DNA from: JAGNNV01 sp039932395
GTDB lineage: Bacteria; Acidobacteriota; Vicinamibacteria; Fen-336; JAGNNV01
Length of the DNA stretch: 13,312 nucleotides
Assembly: GCA_039932395.1 (NCBI GenBank)
Contig: JBDTQB010000107.1
Span: forward strand, 1 to 13,312
Reading direction: 5' to 3'
Shown: piece after piece, positions 1 to 6,865 of the stretch
How the letters are laid out: each line of letters begins with the position of its first letter
Position numbering within the stretch: position 1 is the stretch's first letter
Program-made: the position numbers and the translations under genes
The notes under the pieces: generated by a model
Databases searched by the model: none
Told to the model about the DNA's origin: nothing
What the model saw: only the letters and a program-made list of their open reading frames with translations

Positions 1-668
1 GCGGCGATGACGTCGGCAGAGCGGGTGAGCGTCTCCGCTTCAAGAAGAGCGAGGCCCGCGATACCGGTCATCAACTGAGTGCCGTTGATCAGCGCGAGGC
101 CTTCCTTGGCGCCCAAAGTGACCGAGGCCAGGCCGGCAGAGCGAAGCGCGTCCGCGGACTTCATGACCTTTCCGTCGACATCGCACTCGCCTTCGCCGAT
201 CAGAAGCAGAGCGACGTGGGCAAGCGGAGCCAGATCACCGGAAGCCCCGACCGATCCCTGTTCCGGCACGCGAGGATGAATCCCCTGATTCAGACACTCA
301 ATGAGCAGGTGCGCCGTCTCGGGCCGTGCGCCCGAGAAGCCCTTGGCAAGAACGTTCGCTCGCAAAACCATCAGAGCGCGAGTTTCCGGAATGGAAAGCA
401 CCGGGCCGACCCCGGCCGCGTGAGAGCGCACCAGATTCCGCTGAAGCGCCTCGAGGTCGGCGGGTGAAATCCGCACGTCCGAGAAATTGCCGAAACCCGT
501 GTTGATGCCGTAGACGACGTCTCCCCGGGCGACGGCGCCATCGACCACGGCCCGGGAAGCGCGCATGGCCGCGATGGCCGACTCGTCGTAGGTGACCCTC
601 GATCCCGCCGCGACCGCCGAAAGGTCGGCGATGCTGAGATCATTTCCAGAAAGTGAGATAGCGGTCAT
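1..668 (-). CDS. hutH: Histidine ammonia-lyase, N-terminal part (runs off the left edge)
   Basis: The enzyme deaminates L-histidine to trans-urocanate, the first step of cytoplasmic histidine degradation. The first 222 residues are visible, a bit under half of the roughly 510-residue family length; the 3' end lies outside the window. Translation from the ATG at 668 gives the family's landmarks at their canonical positions: Tyr53 in the YGINTGFG motif, the Ser82-His83 pair that marks histidine rather than tyrosine lyases, and Ala142-Ser143-Gly144 within ASGDLAPLAH, which cyclises to the MIO electrophile. The later GLALINGTQ segment also fits HutH. This agreement in numbering supports the start, although the upstream ribosome-binding signal is only a weak GGA. 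The gene is divergent from purA. No other hut gene is in view, so operon membership cannot be judged. Identity is near certain; the only doubt is the exact substrate among aromatic lyases, and His83 favours histidine. Confidence 0.96.
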   Translation of the reverse strand, partial: MTAISLSGNDLSIADLSAVAAGSRVTYDESAIAAMRASRAVVDGAVARGDVVYGINTGFGNFSDVRISPADLEALQRNLVRSHAAGVGPVLSIPETRALMVLRANVLAKGFSGARPETAHLLIECLNQGIHPRVPEQGSVGASGDLAPLAHVALLLIGEGECDVDGKVMKSADALRSAGLASVTLGAKEGLALINGTQLMTGIAGLALLEAETLTRSADVIA

Positions 669-682
669 GAGAGTTCCGAGTG

Positions 683-696
683 GATCTTAGGAGATC
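683..696. promoter_or_regulatory. Short inverted repeat in the hutH-purA intergenic region
   Basis: GATCT (683-687) and AGATC (692-696) form a perfect 5-bp inverted repeat with a TAGG spacer. It lies 15-28 bp upstream of the hutH start and just before the purA -35 element. It could be an operator half-site pair. At this length it could also be chance, and it does not resemble the known HutC operator consensus. Confidence 0.2.
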
Positions 697-703
697 TTTC
701 GTC

Positions 704-733
704 TTGCCTTTTCCAAGCGAGCCTCCCTACAAT
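704..733 (+). promoter_or_regulatory. Candidate sigma70-type promoter for purA
   Basis: TTGCCT (704-709) and TACAAT (728-733) are separated by 18 bp, a good match to the -35/-10 consensus in an otherwise GC-rich neighbourhood. Transcription would start near 740, giving a purA leader of about 75 nt. It is the only well-formed promoter I see in the 148-bp divergent region. No counterpart of similar quality is visible for hutH on the other strand. Confidence 0.6.
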
Positions 734-816
734 CGACGTTTCCTGCCCGAGTTCCTTGGGCGTTGTGTCGCTCCTTCACCCTTCTCCAGAAACTCGAAAG
801 TAAAGAAAACGTCGTT

Positions 817-2124
817 ATGCCGAATATCGCAATCATTGGCGGCCAATGGGGTGACGAGGGCAAGGGCAAGATCGTCGATCTGATCACCCCTGCCTTCGAG
901 ATCGTGGCCCGTTACAACGGCGGCCATAACGCCGGCCATACCGTCATTCGTGGCGACAAGAAGCTCGTCCTGCACCTGATTCCTTCCGGCATCCTTCATG
1001 AAGGCGTGCTGTGCGTCCTGGGACCTGGGCTGGTGATTGATCCGACCGCGCTCGAAGCCGAATCGCGTGAGATCGAAGCTATGGGGATCGACGTCGCCGC
1101 GAACCTGGTGATTTCCGACCGCGCCCATGTGCTTTTGCCGCACCACCGCATGCTCGATCTGATGAGCGAAGAGCGGAAGGGAAGCGGCAAGCTCGGAACC
1201 ACCGGTCGCGGCATTGGCCCTTGCTATGAAGACAAAGCCGCGCGTCGCGGCATGCGCATCAGCGACCTGCTGCTTCGTGATCGCATCGACGAGAAGCTCG
1301 CGGCGCAGCGTGAGCATTTTGAGGCGCTCTGCCGCGGCTACGGCGTCACCAAAGAGATCGACTGGAAGCAAACGGCCGACGATCTCGAAGCGTTCGGCGC
1401 ACGCATCGCCGCGCGCGTGCGCGATGTGTCGGCGCTCCTTCATCGCGAGATGAACGAGGGCTACGCCGTCCTCTTCGAAGGCGCGCAGGCGACTCTGCTC
1501 GATCTCGATCACGGAACCTATCCATTCGTCACGTCCTCTTCAGCGGGTATCGGCGGCGTGGTCACGGGTCTGGGAGTGCCTCCGTCGAAGATCGATGGCG
1601 TGCTCGGCATCGTGAAGGCGTACACCACCCGCGTCGGCACGGGTCCGCTTCCTACGGAGTTGAAGGACGCGATGGGCGAAGGCCTGCGCGAGCGAGGCGG
1701 GGAATACGGCGCCACCACCGGACGTCCGCGCCGCTGCGGCTGGTTCGATGCGGTGGTCGCGCGCTACTCCGCCCGAGTCAACGGCTTCGACGGCATTGTC
1801 CTCACCAAGCTCGATGTCCTCGATGCGCTCGAAGAGATTCCGATCTGCGTCGGGTATCGCTACCGCAACACCCGTCTCGACGACATCCCGGCCGACATCA
1901 AGATCTACGAAGAGTGCACCCCGATCTATGAGAACTCGAAGGGTTGGAACACGTCCACCGGTCACGCCCGTGATTGGGCCGAGTTGCCGCAACTCGCGCG
2001 CGACTACATCAAGAAGATCGGCGATCTGGTCGGCACCGAAGTTCCGCTGGTGTCCGTCGGCCCTGACCGTGACGCCTCCGTGATCGACAACAACACACGT
2101 ACCTCCGGCTGGCTGCGCCCGTAG
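817..2124 (+). CDS. purA: Adenylosuccinate synthetase
   Basis: PurA couples GTP hydrolysis to joining IMP and aspartate into adenylosuccinate, the first committed step from IMP to AMP, in the cytoplasm. The 435-residue protein matches the usual length of about 430. From the ATG at 817 the landmarks keep E. coli-like numbering: GGQWGDEGKGK with catalytic Asp13, then NGGHNAGHT with catalytic His41. Further motifs are GRGIGPCYEDKAAR, the VTSSSAGIGG segment, the loop at KAYTTRVGTGPLPTE, and GATTGRPRRCGWFD. An in-frame TTG at 763 would add 18 residues, but it lies before the family's N-terminus and is rejected. The ribosome-binding site is weak (AAAGAAA-like purines about 8 bp upstream). A secreted-protein gene begins 4 bp after the stop and is probably cotranscribed. 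Everything seen is ordinary for the family. Confidence 0.98.
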   Translation: MPNIAIIGGQWGDEGKGKIVDLITPAFEIVARYNGGHNAGHTVIRGDKKLVLHLIPSGILHEGVLCVLGPGLVIDPTALEAESREIEAMGIDVAANLVISDRAHVLLPHHRMLDLMSEERKGSGKLGTTGRGIGPCYEDKAARRGMRISDLLLRDRIDEKLAAQREHFEALCRGYGVTKEIDWKQTADDLEAFGARIAARVRDVSALLHREMNEGYAVLFEGAQATLLDLDHGTYPFVTSSSAGIGGVVTGLGVPPSKIDGVLGIVKAYTTRVGTGPLPTELKDAMGEGLRERGGEYGATTGRPRRCGWFDAVVARYSARVNGFDGIVLTKLDVLDALEEIPICVGYRYRNTRLDDIPADIKIYEECTPIYENSKGWNTSTGHARDWAELPQLARDYIKKIGDLVGTEVPLVSVGPDRDASVIDNNTRTSGWLRP

Positions 2125-2128
2125 TGTG

Positions 2129-2665
2129 ATGAAGCACGCGCTCTTTCTAGTTCTAGCGTTCGGGCTGAGCGGAGCGGCACACGCCGCCGACAAGAAACCT
2201 GTGGGTGGCCCGTGTGTGCTGGCGCCTGCTTTGCGCCACGCGGTTCAGGAACGTTTCGGATCAGCCCGGGTTCTTAGTGCAACAGATCTCTTTGAAGACG
2301 AGCGGAAGCTCTTCATCGAGGCTCACAAGGCCGCGTGTCCGGGACTTCGCACCGGCCATTTCTTTGGTTCCAAGGCGCAAACGCGTCCGGCGACGGCGTT
2401 GGTTCTGCTCGACATCGGGCCGAAGAAAGAGGCGCGTCTCATCGTCGCGCGCCCCGCGGGAAAAACCTGGGTCTTCGTTGAAGTGCAGACCATGGATTCG
2501 GGCAGCACCGCTGTCATCTCGACCGAAGGTCCGGGAAGCTACAAGGACGAGACGCGCACGCTGACTGCGAAGGACGATGTCGTCGTCCTGACCGGCTACG
2601 GATCGTGGCGACGCGTCTATGTCTGGAACGGCAAGACCTTCGACAGCGTCAAGACAACCGACTGA
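2129..2665 (+). CDS. Small secreted protein of unknown function
   Basis: I do not recognise this 178-residue protein. It begins with a clear Sec signal peptide: Lys2-His3, a hydrophobic core at about residues 4-16, and a predicted cleavage site after Ala-His-Ala (residues 17-19). The mature part is basic and has two cysteines (Cys29, Cys70) that could form a disulfide, then a beta-rich C-terminal half ending in YGSWRRVYVWNGKTFDSV, which resembles a beta-strand repeat. A GTG at 2126 directly precedes the chosen ATG at 2129 and could be used instead. The start lies 4 bp after the purA stop, so it is probably translated from the same message, though no functional link with purine synthesis is evident. 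The 3' end converges on the next gene with only 7 bp between the stops. Reality as a gene is well supported by the signal peptide and spacing; its function is unknown. Confidence 0.75.
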   Translation: MKHALFLVLAFGLSGAAHAADKKPVGGPCVLAPALRHAVQERFGSARVLSATDLFEDERKLFIEAHKAACPGLRTGHFFGSKAQTRPATALVLLDIGPKKEARLIVARPAGKTWVFVEVQTMDSGSTAVISTEGPGSYKDETRTLTAKDDVVVLTGYGSWRRVYVWNGKTFDSVKTTD

Positions 2666-2672
2666 GCCGAAG

Positions 2673-2930
2673 CTAAGTCGAGATGTCGTGCCGACTCGGC
2701 TGATTCTTCGCCCAGCTTACGGCGCCATTCGACGGGGACTGCTTGACGGGAATCGCCGCACGTCCGGCGAGCACCGCGAGAGTGAGAAGAAACAGGCCGA
2801 TCCCGACCGACCCAGGAGACGCGCTCAGCGCGCCGCCCGCCAGCATCAAACCGCCGGGAAGGCCCAGAAGGACAGCGAGCAAAACGTACAGCACTTCCCG
2901 CAGGACGCGGCGATTTGGGGCGTTCTTCAT
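2673..2930 (-). CDS. Small membrane protein, two predicted transmembrane helices
   Basis: The 85-residue product is unrecognised. Its basic N-terminus (KNAPNRRVLR) is followed by two hydrophobic stretches, at roughly residues 12-33 and 42-58, with a short glycine/serine-rich turn between them and a polar C-terminal tail. This is the layout of a small inner-membrane hairpin protein. Its stop faces that of the secreted protein across 7 bp. No convincing Shine-Dalgarno sequence precedes the ATG at 2930. The membrane-like hydrophobicity pattern is the only evidence that this is a gene, so it is called with moderate confidence. Confidence 0.5.
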   Translation of the reverse strand: MKNAPNRRVLREVLYVLLAVLLGLPGGLMLAGGALSASPGSVGIGLFLLTLAVLAGRAAIPVKQSPSNGAVSWAKNQPSRHDIST

Positions 2931-3007
2931 TTGTGGGGAGCATTTGAAGGTAGCACCCGCGGTGGGGTCAGCGCAAAGGTGGCTCTCGCTCTCGATCCGC
3001 CCTCACA

Positions 3008-3013
3008 TATAAT
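3008..3013 (+). promoter_or_regulatory. -10 box (TATAAT) of the tRNA-Lys gene
   Basis: A perfect consensus TATAAT lies 9 bp before the first base of the tRNA. It is followed by a GC-rich stretch (CCGGCTCGC) like the discriminators of stringently controlled stable-RNA promoters. No good -35 hexamer is visible at the usual distance (around 2985-2990, CTCGCT). Transcription from this box would begin almost at the mature 5' end, leaving a leader of only a few nucleotides for RNase P. Confidence 0.65.
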
Positions 3014-3022
3014 CCGGCTCGC

Positions 3023-3097
3023 GTGCCTGTAGCTCAATGGTAGAGCAGCGGCCTTTTAAGCCGTTGGTTGCGGGTTCGATCCCCGCCGGGCGCACCA
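3023..3097 (+). tRNA. tRNA-Lys (anticodon TTT), CCA encoded
   Basis: The full cloverleaf can be drawn. The acceptor GTGCCTG pairs with CGGGCGC (with G-U pairs), followed by discriminator A3094 and an encoded CCA at 3095-3097. The D arm is GCTC/GAGC. The anticodon stem GCGGC/GCCGT encloses the loop CTTTTAA, with anticodon TTT at 3055-3057. The T arm GCGGG/CCCGC holds the TTCGATC loop. The anticodon reads AAA and AAG lysine codons. A strong -10 box precedes the gene. No obvious terminator follows it, and the next gene runs towards it on the other strand. The 3' end is part of a 16-bp direct repeat whose second copy lies at 3894-3909. Confidence 0.97.
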
Positions 3098-3102
3098 TCC
3101 TC
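3087..3102 (+). repeat. Direct repeat, copy 1 (tRNA-Lys 3' end)
   Basis: CGGGCGCACCATCCTC spans the last acceptor-stem strand, the discriminator, the CCA and five bases beyond the tRNA. It recurs exactly at 3894-3909 in the same orientation. tRNA 3' ends are classic attachment sites for tyrosine-recombinase elements, so this is a candidate attL- or attR-like site. Confidence 0.6.
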
Positions 3103-3115
3103 AGCCTTGTCCTTC

Positions 3116-3793
3116 TCAGGTTTCCTCGCGGATGACGGCGGCAATGGGGAGGTCTGCACCAGTTCGCTTGAACCGTTGGTGTGCCGCGCAGAAGAGAGCA
3201 GGACAGTACCCCATCACCATGACCGCCGTCAGGATGTAGAACAGGTGACGGTATTCTGGCCGGAAGAAGTCCTCGAAGGTCCAGCCTCGAGGCATCTGAC
3301 CCGTCCGCTGTCGCTCCAGGGCCTGCATGTGGATGAAGAGCGCAGATGCGCCGCCGGTCCACAACGCCTGGAACGCCCCGATACTCAAAACCACACCGCC
3401 GAGCACGGATCGCGCGAGTAGGGTGAAGTACGGCACGGTGAGTAGAGAAATCACCAGGGCGCAATCGAGAAGCCAGACTGCAGGGTCATTCTGGACCCCG
3501 TGACGCTCCAGCAACGGAACGAGGGCCAGGGGAAGCAGAGAGGCACCGGCCAGGCGTACGCTCGCCCGCCATTGAGCCGGCTCGGCAGGCGGGGCAGGGC
3601 GTGGGTGGTCCGCGCGCAACAGTTTGGGGGAAAAGACGAGGGCGACCATGGTGGCGGAACCGAACCAGAGGCCTACAAATACCATGGGGACACGCCCCCC
3701 GATTGTGCGCCATTGACGGGCGGCAAGGATCATCGCGACGGTGAGGAGCGCCGCCCAGCGGAGGCGGCGCTTCAGCGCTGACGGGGGAGTCAT
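3116..3793 (-). CDS. Polytopic inner-membrane protein of unknown function
   Basis: I do not recognise the 225-residue product. It shows about six hydrophobic segments, near residues 11-26, 33-56, 77-94, 104-124, 130-150 and 183-203. A proline-rich linker (RPAPPAEPA) follows the second helix, and there is a polar loop between helices 5 and 6 (EDFFRPEYRH). The start at 3793 is followed by a basic stretch (KRRLRW), consistent with a cytoplasmic N-terminus. No clear Shine-Dalgarno sequence precedes it; an extended -10-like element lies about 25 bp upstream. The gene lies wholly between two direct copies of the tRNA-Lys 3' end, so it may have arrived as inserted DNA, though its base composition looks like that of its neighbours. 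No catalytic or transporter motif is visible. Confidence 0.7.
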   Translation of the reverse strand: MTPPSALKRRLRWAALLTVAMILAARQWRTIGGRVPMVFVGLWFGSATMVALVFSPKLLRADHPRPAPPAEPAQWRASVRLAGASLLPLALVPLLERHGVQNDPAVWLLDCALVISLLTVPYFTLLARSVLGGVVLSIGAFQALWTGGASALFIHMQALERQRTGQMPRGWTFEDFFRPEYRHLFYILTAVMVMGYCPALFCAAHQRFKRTGADLPIAAVIREET

Positions 3794-3817
3794 AGGAATG
3801 AGCGGGAAGCTGGACGG

Positions 3818-3826
3818 AAGATAACA
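3818..3826 (-). promoter_or_regulatory. Candidate extended -10 promoter for the polytopic membrane protein
   Basis: Read on the minus strand, this is TGT followed by TATCTT, an extended -10 pattern (TGnTATNNT-like). It sits in one of the few AT-rich patches of the region, about 25 bp upstream of the start codon at 3793. No recognisable -35 accompanies it, as is common for extended -10 promoters. Confidence 0.35.
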
Positions 3827-3893
3827 AAACCCGCTGCCTCACACCGACCCTCACCTGCAAAGCGCACCCCAGGGCTTTGCCGACCGATTCTCA

Positions 3894-3909
3894 CGGGCGC
3901 ACCATCCTC
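3894..3909 (+). repeat. Direct repeat, copy 2 (displaced tRNA-Lys 3' end)
   Basis: CGGGCGCACCATCCTC is an exact second copy of 3087-3102, 807 bp downstream. No tRNA can be folded here. The bases just upstream (CCGATTCTCA) loosely resemble a decayed T arm, so the copy may be the 3' remnant of a tRNA or the outer att site of a lost or small element. Confidence 0.6.
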
Positions 3910-4000
3910 TCGTCCACGGTCGCTTTTGCCCCGCGAGACGTCGCGTCGCTCCGCTGCGCGACCACAGACCAATTCGCTTCTCCCGCGTAACATTGCGGAC

Positions 4001-4372
4001 GTGACCAACCCTGGCGGCAAGCCGGTCTCGAAATGCACTGAGTGCAAGCGCGACTTTGTGTCGGCCGAAGCGTTGTGCGGGAACTGCGGGACGCGTCGAG
4101 CGAACGGCCGCGCGTGGTTCGCGGTCGAAGGACCCGCGAAGGCCGCGGATCAGGCTCGCGTCCGCGTTGTGCTCGATCACGCGTTCAATGATCTTCAGCG
4201 CGATGGCCATGTCGAGATCGGCCTTGTGTTCACCGACAAAAAGAAATGGGTGGTGGAGGATGCCCGGACGTATCCGGATCCAACACCGAATCCCGGCATC
4301 ACCGATTCCGGCCTCGACGCGCGATTCCGGGTGATCGAGGTCCTGTGCGCCGCGGGGATCGAAGCGGAGTAG
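4001..4372 (+). CDS. Small zinc-ribbon protein of unknown function
   Basis: The 123-residue product has an N-terminal CX2C-X10-CX2C zinc ribbon (Cys12, Cys15, Cys26, Cys29). A roughly 90-residue polar alpha/beta part follows, with the segments HVEIGLVFTDKKKWVVED and SGLDARFRVIEVLCAAGIEAE; I do not recognise this part. There is no signal peptide, so it is presumably cytoplasmic. I chose the GTG at 4001. The in-frame TTG at 3926 would add a basic, low-complexity stretch that looks non-coding and would place the start inside likely regulatory DNA. A TAACAT element at 3988-3993 sits at -10 distance from this GTG, so the message might be leaderless; no good Shine-Dalgarno sequence is seen. The stop lies 3 bp from the stop of the convergent permease gene. 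The cysteine pattern supports a real protein; the function is unknown. Confidence 0.65.
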   Translation: MTNPGGKPVSKCTECKRDFVSAEALCGNCGTRRANGRAWFAVEGPAKAADQARVRVVLDHAFNDLQRDGHVEIGLVFTDKKKWVVEDARTYPDPTPNPGITDSGLDARFRVIEVLCAAGIEAE

Positions 4373-4375
4373 CGA

Positions 4376-6814
4376 CTAGTCGTGCCGCAGCGCGGACGCC
4401 GGAGCGACCCGCGCCGCTCGGTGGGCTGGAATGACAGCGGCCACGGTTCCCGCCAGAAGGAGCGCGCTGGCGCCCGCCGCAAACGACAGGCCGTCGTTGG
4501 GCGCGATACCGTACAGCAGACTTTTCATCGCCTGGCCGGCCACGAACGCGCCGATCACCCCAAAGAGGCCGCCCGCCGACACCAGCCGCAGTCCTTCAGA
4601 GACGACGAGCCAGCGGACCTCGTCAGGTCGGGCACCCAGCGCCAGGCGCACACCGATCTCCCTTTCTCGTCGGGCGACCGAGTACGAGAGCAGTCCGTAG
4701 AGCCCCACCGCCGTGAGTGCTAAGGCCAGGAACGCGAATCCAGACAGCGCGAACATGTTGAACCGCGGCTGCGCGACTTTCGCTTCCAGCGTCTGGGCGA
4801 GCGTTGTCGGATCGGAGAGCGCGATCGAGTCGTCGAAACGACGGATCTCCGCCCGCACCGAAGGGAGCAGTGAAAGCGGTTCCGCATCCACGCGCAGCAG
4901 AACGCTCATGTCGCGTTGTGGAAACTGATCGGCCGCGACGTAATACGTGGGCTCCGGATTTCTCGCCATCCCCACCGAATGAACGTCGTCCGCGATGCCG
5001 ACGATTTGAAATCGCGTCGGTGCGGAGGGGCCGTTCATGGCGGCTGGCGTGGAAAGCCGCATCCAATGACCGATGGGATCCCGGCCCGGGAAGAAACGTG
5101 ACGCGAGGTCCTGGCTCACCACGACCACGCCGGAAGCGCTCGCGGAGTCGCTTGCGATGATGGGGCGGCCCTTGAGGAGGCGCACGCCCAACGCTTCAAA
5201 ATAGCTTCCGCCAACGATGGCGAGATGCGCCGAGAGTCCGTGTTCTGAAGGTGCTTCACCTTCAATCTCAAACGAGTCGATCCAGTTCGATTCAAGCGGA
5301 GAGTCGTAGGCCACCGCGCTGTTTCGGACGCCGGGCAGGCCGTTGAATCGCATGATCAGTTCCGAATAGGCGGCGCTGATCTGCGCCGGTGCGGCGTAGC
5401 GACTCGGAAGCACCAGTTGAAACGCAAGCACTCCGTCGGCCTTGAAGCCGGGGTCGACCTGACGCAGTCGATCGAAGCTGCGGCCGATGAGGGTTCCGCT
5501 GACGACCAGCACGAGCGCGAGCGCGACCTGAGCGACCACAAGACCCCGGCGAGTTCGCTGGCCTTTCCGGTCTCCGGACCCGGCGGATCCGTCGCGGAAC
5601 CCGAGTGACGGGTCCTGGGACGACGCCTGGAGTGCGGGCATGAGGCCGAAGGTGATTCCAGTCCCGATGGAGGCAAGGAGGGCAAACGCGAGCACTTGCC
5701 CGTTGATCGCAACCGCGGCCACGCGCGGCAGATCCTGGGGGAGAAGCGCCACGATCGCGGGAATTCCGACGGCAGCGAGCGCGCACCCGAGGACTCCGCC
5801 CGCGAGTGCAAGGACAAGGCTCTCGGTGATCAGCAGTCGCGCGATCCGCATGCGGCCGGCGCCCAGGGCTCTTCGAATGGCGATCTCGCGTTCGCGGGCG
5901 CTGGCTCTTGCCAGGAGCACGCTCGCCGCGTTTGCGCACGCGAGCGCCAACAGTAGCCCCACCGCGGCAAGCAGGGTTACAAGCGCCGTCCGTACGCCCC
6001 CGGAGATCTCGGATTCAAGCGAAGTGAGAATCACTGAACCCTCGGCGTTGGTCGCTGGATACAAAGACGCCATCCGATGCGCGAGCGACCTCATCTCCTG
6101 GCGGGCGTCGTCCATGGTCACCGAGTCACGCATCCGCGCGACCACACCGATCACGTGGCTGTTTCGATTCGCGGCGCGCCGCGCATCCATGTGCATGGGC
6201 AGAAACACCTGTTGGGTCCGATCCGCGAACGAAAGGGTCCCTCCCGCACTCGGCCAGGTCGGATACAGCCCCGCCGGCGCTACGCCGATGACATCGTAAG
6301 CCGTGCCGTCCAGCGTCACGGTCTTGCCGACGATGCTTGCATCACCATGAAACCGGGTTCGCCACAGGTTGAATCCGAGAATGATCGGGGATGAACCCGG
6401 CTCCTCATCGCGCGCGACAAAGGCACGTCCCAGGACCGGCCTGGCGCCCATCACATCGAAGTAGTTCGTGCTGACCCTCGCGCCGCCCACGCGTTCGGCT
6501 GCCCCCGCTCCGGTCAGGGTGAAGCCTATGGCGTTGAAGGCGGACATTCCGGAGAACGATTTCGCATCACGCTTCCAATCCAGGAAATCGGCCGGCGTCA
6601 CGCGAGACTTCTGCGCTCCCATCTCCCAGAGCGTCACGATGCGGGCTGGTTCCCGGAAGGGAAGAGGACGCAGGAGAACCGCGTCGACCACACTGAACAG
6701 TGCGGTGTTGGCGCCGATTCCTAAAGCCAGGGTCCCGATGACGACCGCGGCGAAGCCGGGCTGACGTCGCAACGCGACGCTGGCGAACCGAAGATCACTG
6801 AGGAGTTGTCGCAT
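4376..6814 (-). CDS. ADOP-family (MacB/FtsX-type) orphan ABC transporter permease
   Basis: The 812-residue protein has the duplicated MacB/FtsX architecture. A first transmembrane helix (about residues 20-45, GTLALGIGANTALFSVV) is followed by a MacB-like periplasmic domain, with the family segment PADFLDWKRDAKSFSGM. An FtsX core comes next (about 275-400, containing REREIAIRRALGAGR), then a second anchor helix near 425-450, a second periplasmic domain, and a second FtsX core (about 690-805, with REREIGVRLALGARPDE). No nucleotide-binding domain is fused and none is encoded nearby, which defines the 'orphan' class. Relatives such as MacB act in efflux or export mechanotransmission; the substrate here is unknown. 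I chose the ATG at 6814 because GGGGAGG lies 6 bp before it and it starts at the conserved MRQLLSDLRFA. An upstream in-frame start at 6925 would overlap the divergent hydrolase. The family is typical of Acidobacteriota. Confidence 0.93.
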   Translation of the reverse strand: MRQLLSDLRFASVALRRQPGFAAVVIGTLALGIGANTALFSVVDAVLLRPLPFREPARIVTLWEMGAQKSRVTPADFLDWKRDAKSFSGMSAFNAIGFTLTGAGAAERVGGARVSTNYFDVMGARPVLGRAFVARDEEPGSSPIILGFNLWRTRFHGDASIVGKTVTLDGTAYDVIGVAPAGLYPTWPSAGGTLSFADRTQQVFLPMHMDARRAANRNSHVIGVVARMRDSVTMDDARQEMRSLAHRMASLYPATNAEGSVILTSLESEISGGVRTALVTLLAAVGLLLALACANAASVLLARASAREREIAIRRALGAGRMRIARLLITESLVLALAGGVLGCALAAVGIPAIVALLPQDLPRVAAVAINGQVLAFALLASIGTGITFGLMPALQASSQDPSLGFRDGSAGSGDRKGQRTRRGLVVAQVALALVLVVSGTLIGRSFDRLRQVDPGFKADGVLAFQLVLPSRYAAPAQISAAYSELIMRFNGLPGVRNSAVAYDSPLESNWIDSFEIEGEAPSEHGLSAHLAIVGGSYFEALGVRLLKGRPIIASDSASASGVVVVSQDLASRFFPGRDPIGHWMRLSTPAAMNGPSAPTRFQIVGIADDVHSVGMARNPEPTYYVAADQFPQRDMSVLLRVDAEPLSLLPSVRAEIRRFDDSIALSDPTTLAQTLEAKVAQPRFNMFALSGFAFLALALTAVGLYGLLSYSVARREREIGVRLALGARPDEVRWLVVSEGLRLVSAGGLFGVIGAFVAGQAMKSLLYGIAPNDGLSFAAGASALLLAGTVAAVIPAHRAARVAPASALRHD

Positions 6815-6823
6815 GGTTTGCCT
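6815..6823 (-). promoter_or_regulatory. Strong Shine-Dalgarno region of the ADOP permease
   Basis: On the minus strand GGGGAGG followed by CAAACC directly precedes the ATG at 6814. The good anti-SD match extends a few bases beyond 6823. It is the clearest ribosome-binding site in the window and decides the permease start over the in-frame codon 37 residues upstream. Confidence 0.75.
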
Positions 6824-6865
6824 CCCCTCGCTCCATTGGGATACTTGGCTGAGCGACGGAATCGC

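Noticed and set aside
727..1512. A 261-codon minus-strand frame opposite purA
   Set aside because: It is antisense to an unmistakable purA and shows no recognisable protein features.
3098..3893. Search for an integrase or recombinase gene supporting the att-site idea
   Set aside because: Neither strand contains one. The sole plausible gene between the repeats is the membrane protein, so a self-mobile element cannot be claimed.
3940..3962. GTCGCG...CGCGAC stem between the second tRNA repeat and the zinc-ribbon gene
   Set aside because: It is a 6-bp GC stem with an 11-nt loop and no U-run in very GC-rich DNA; it is easily chance.
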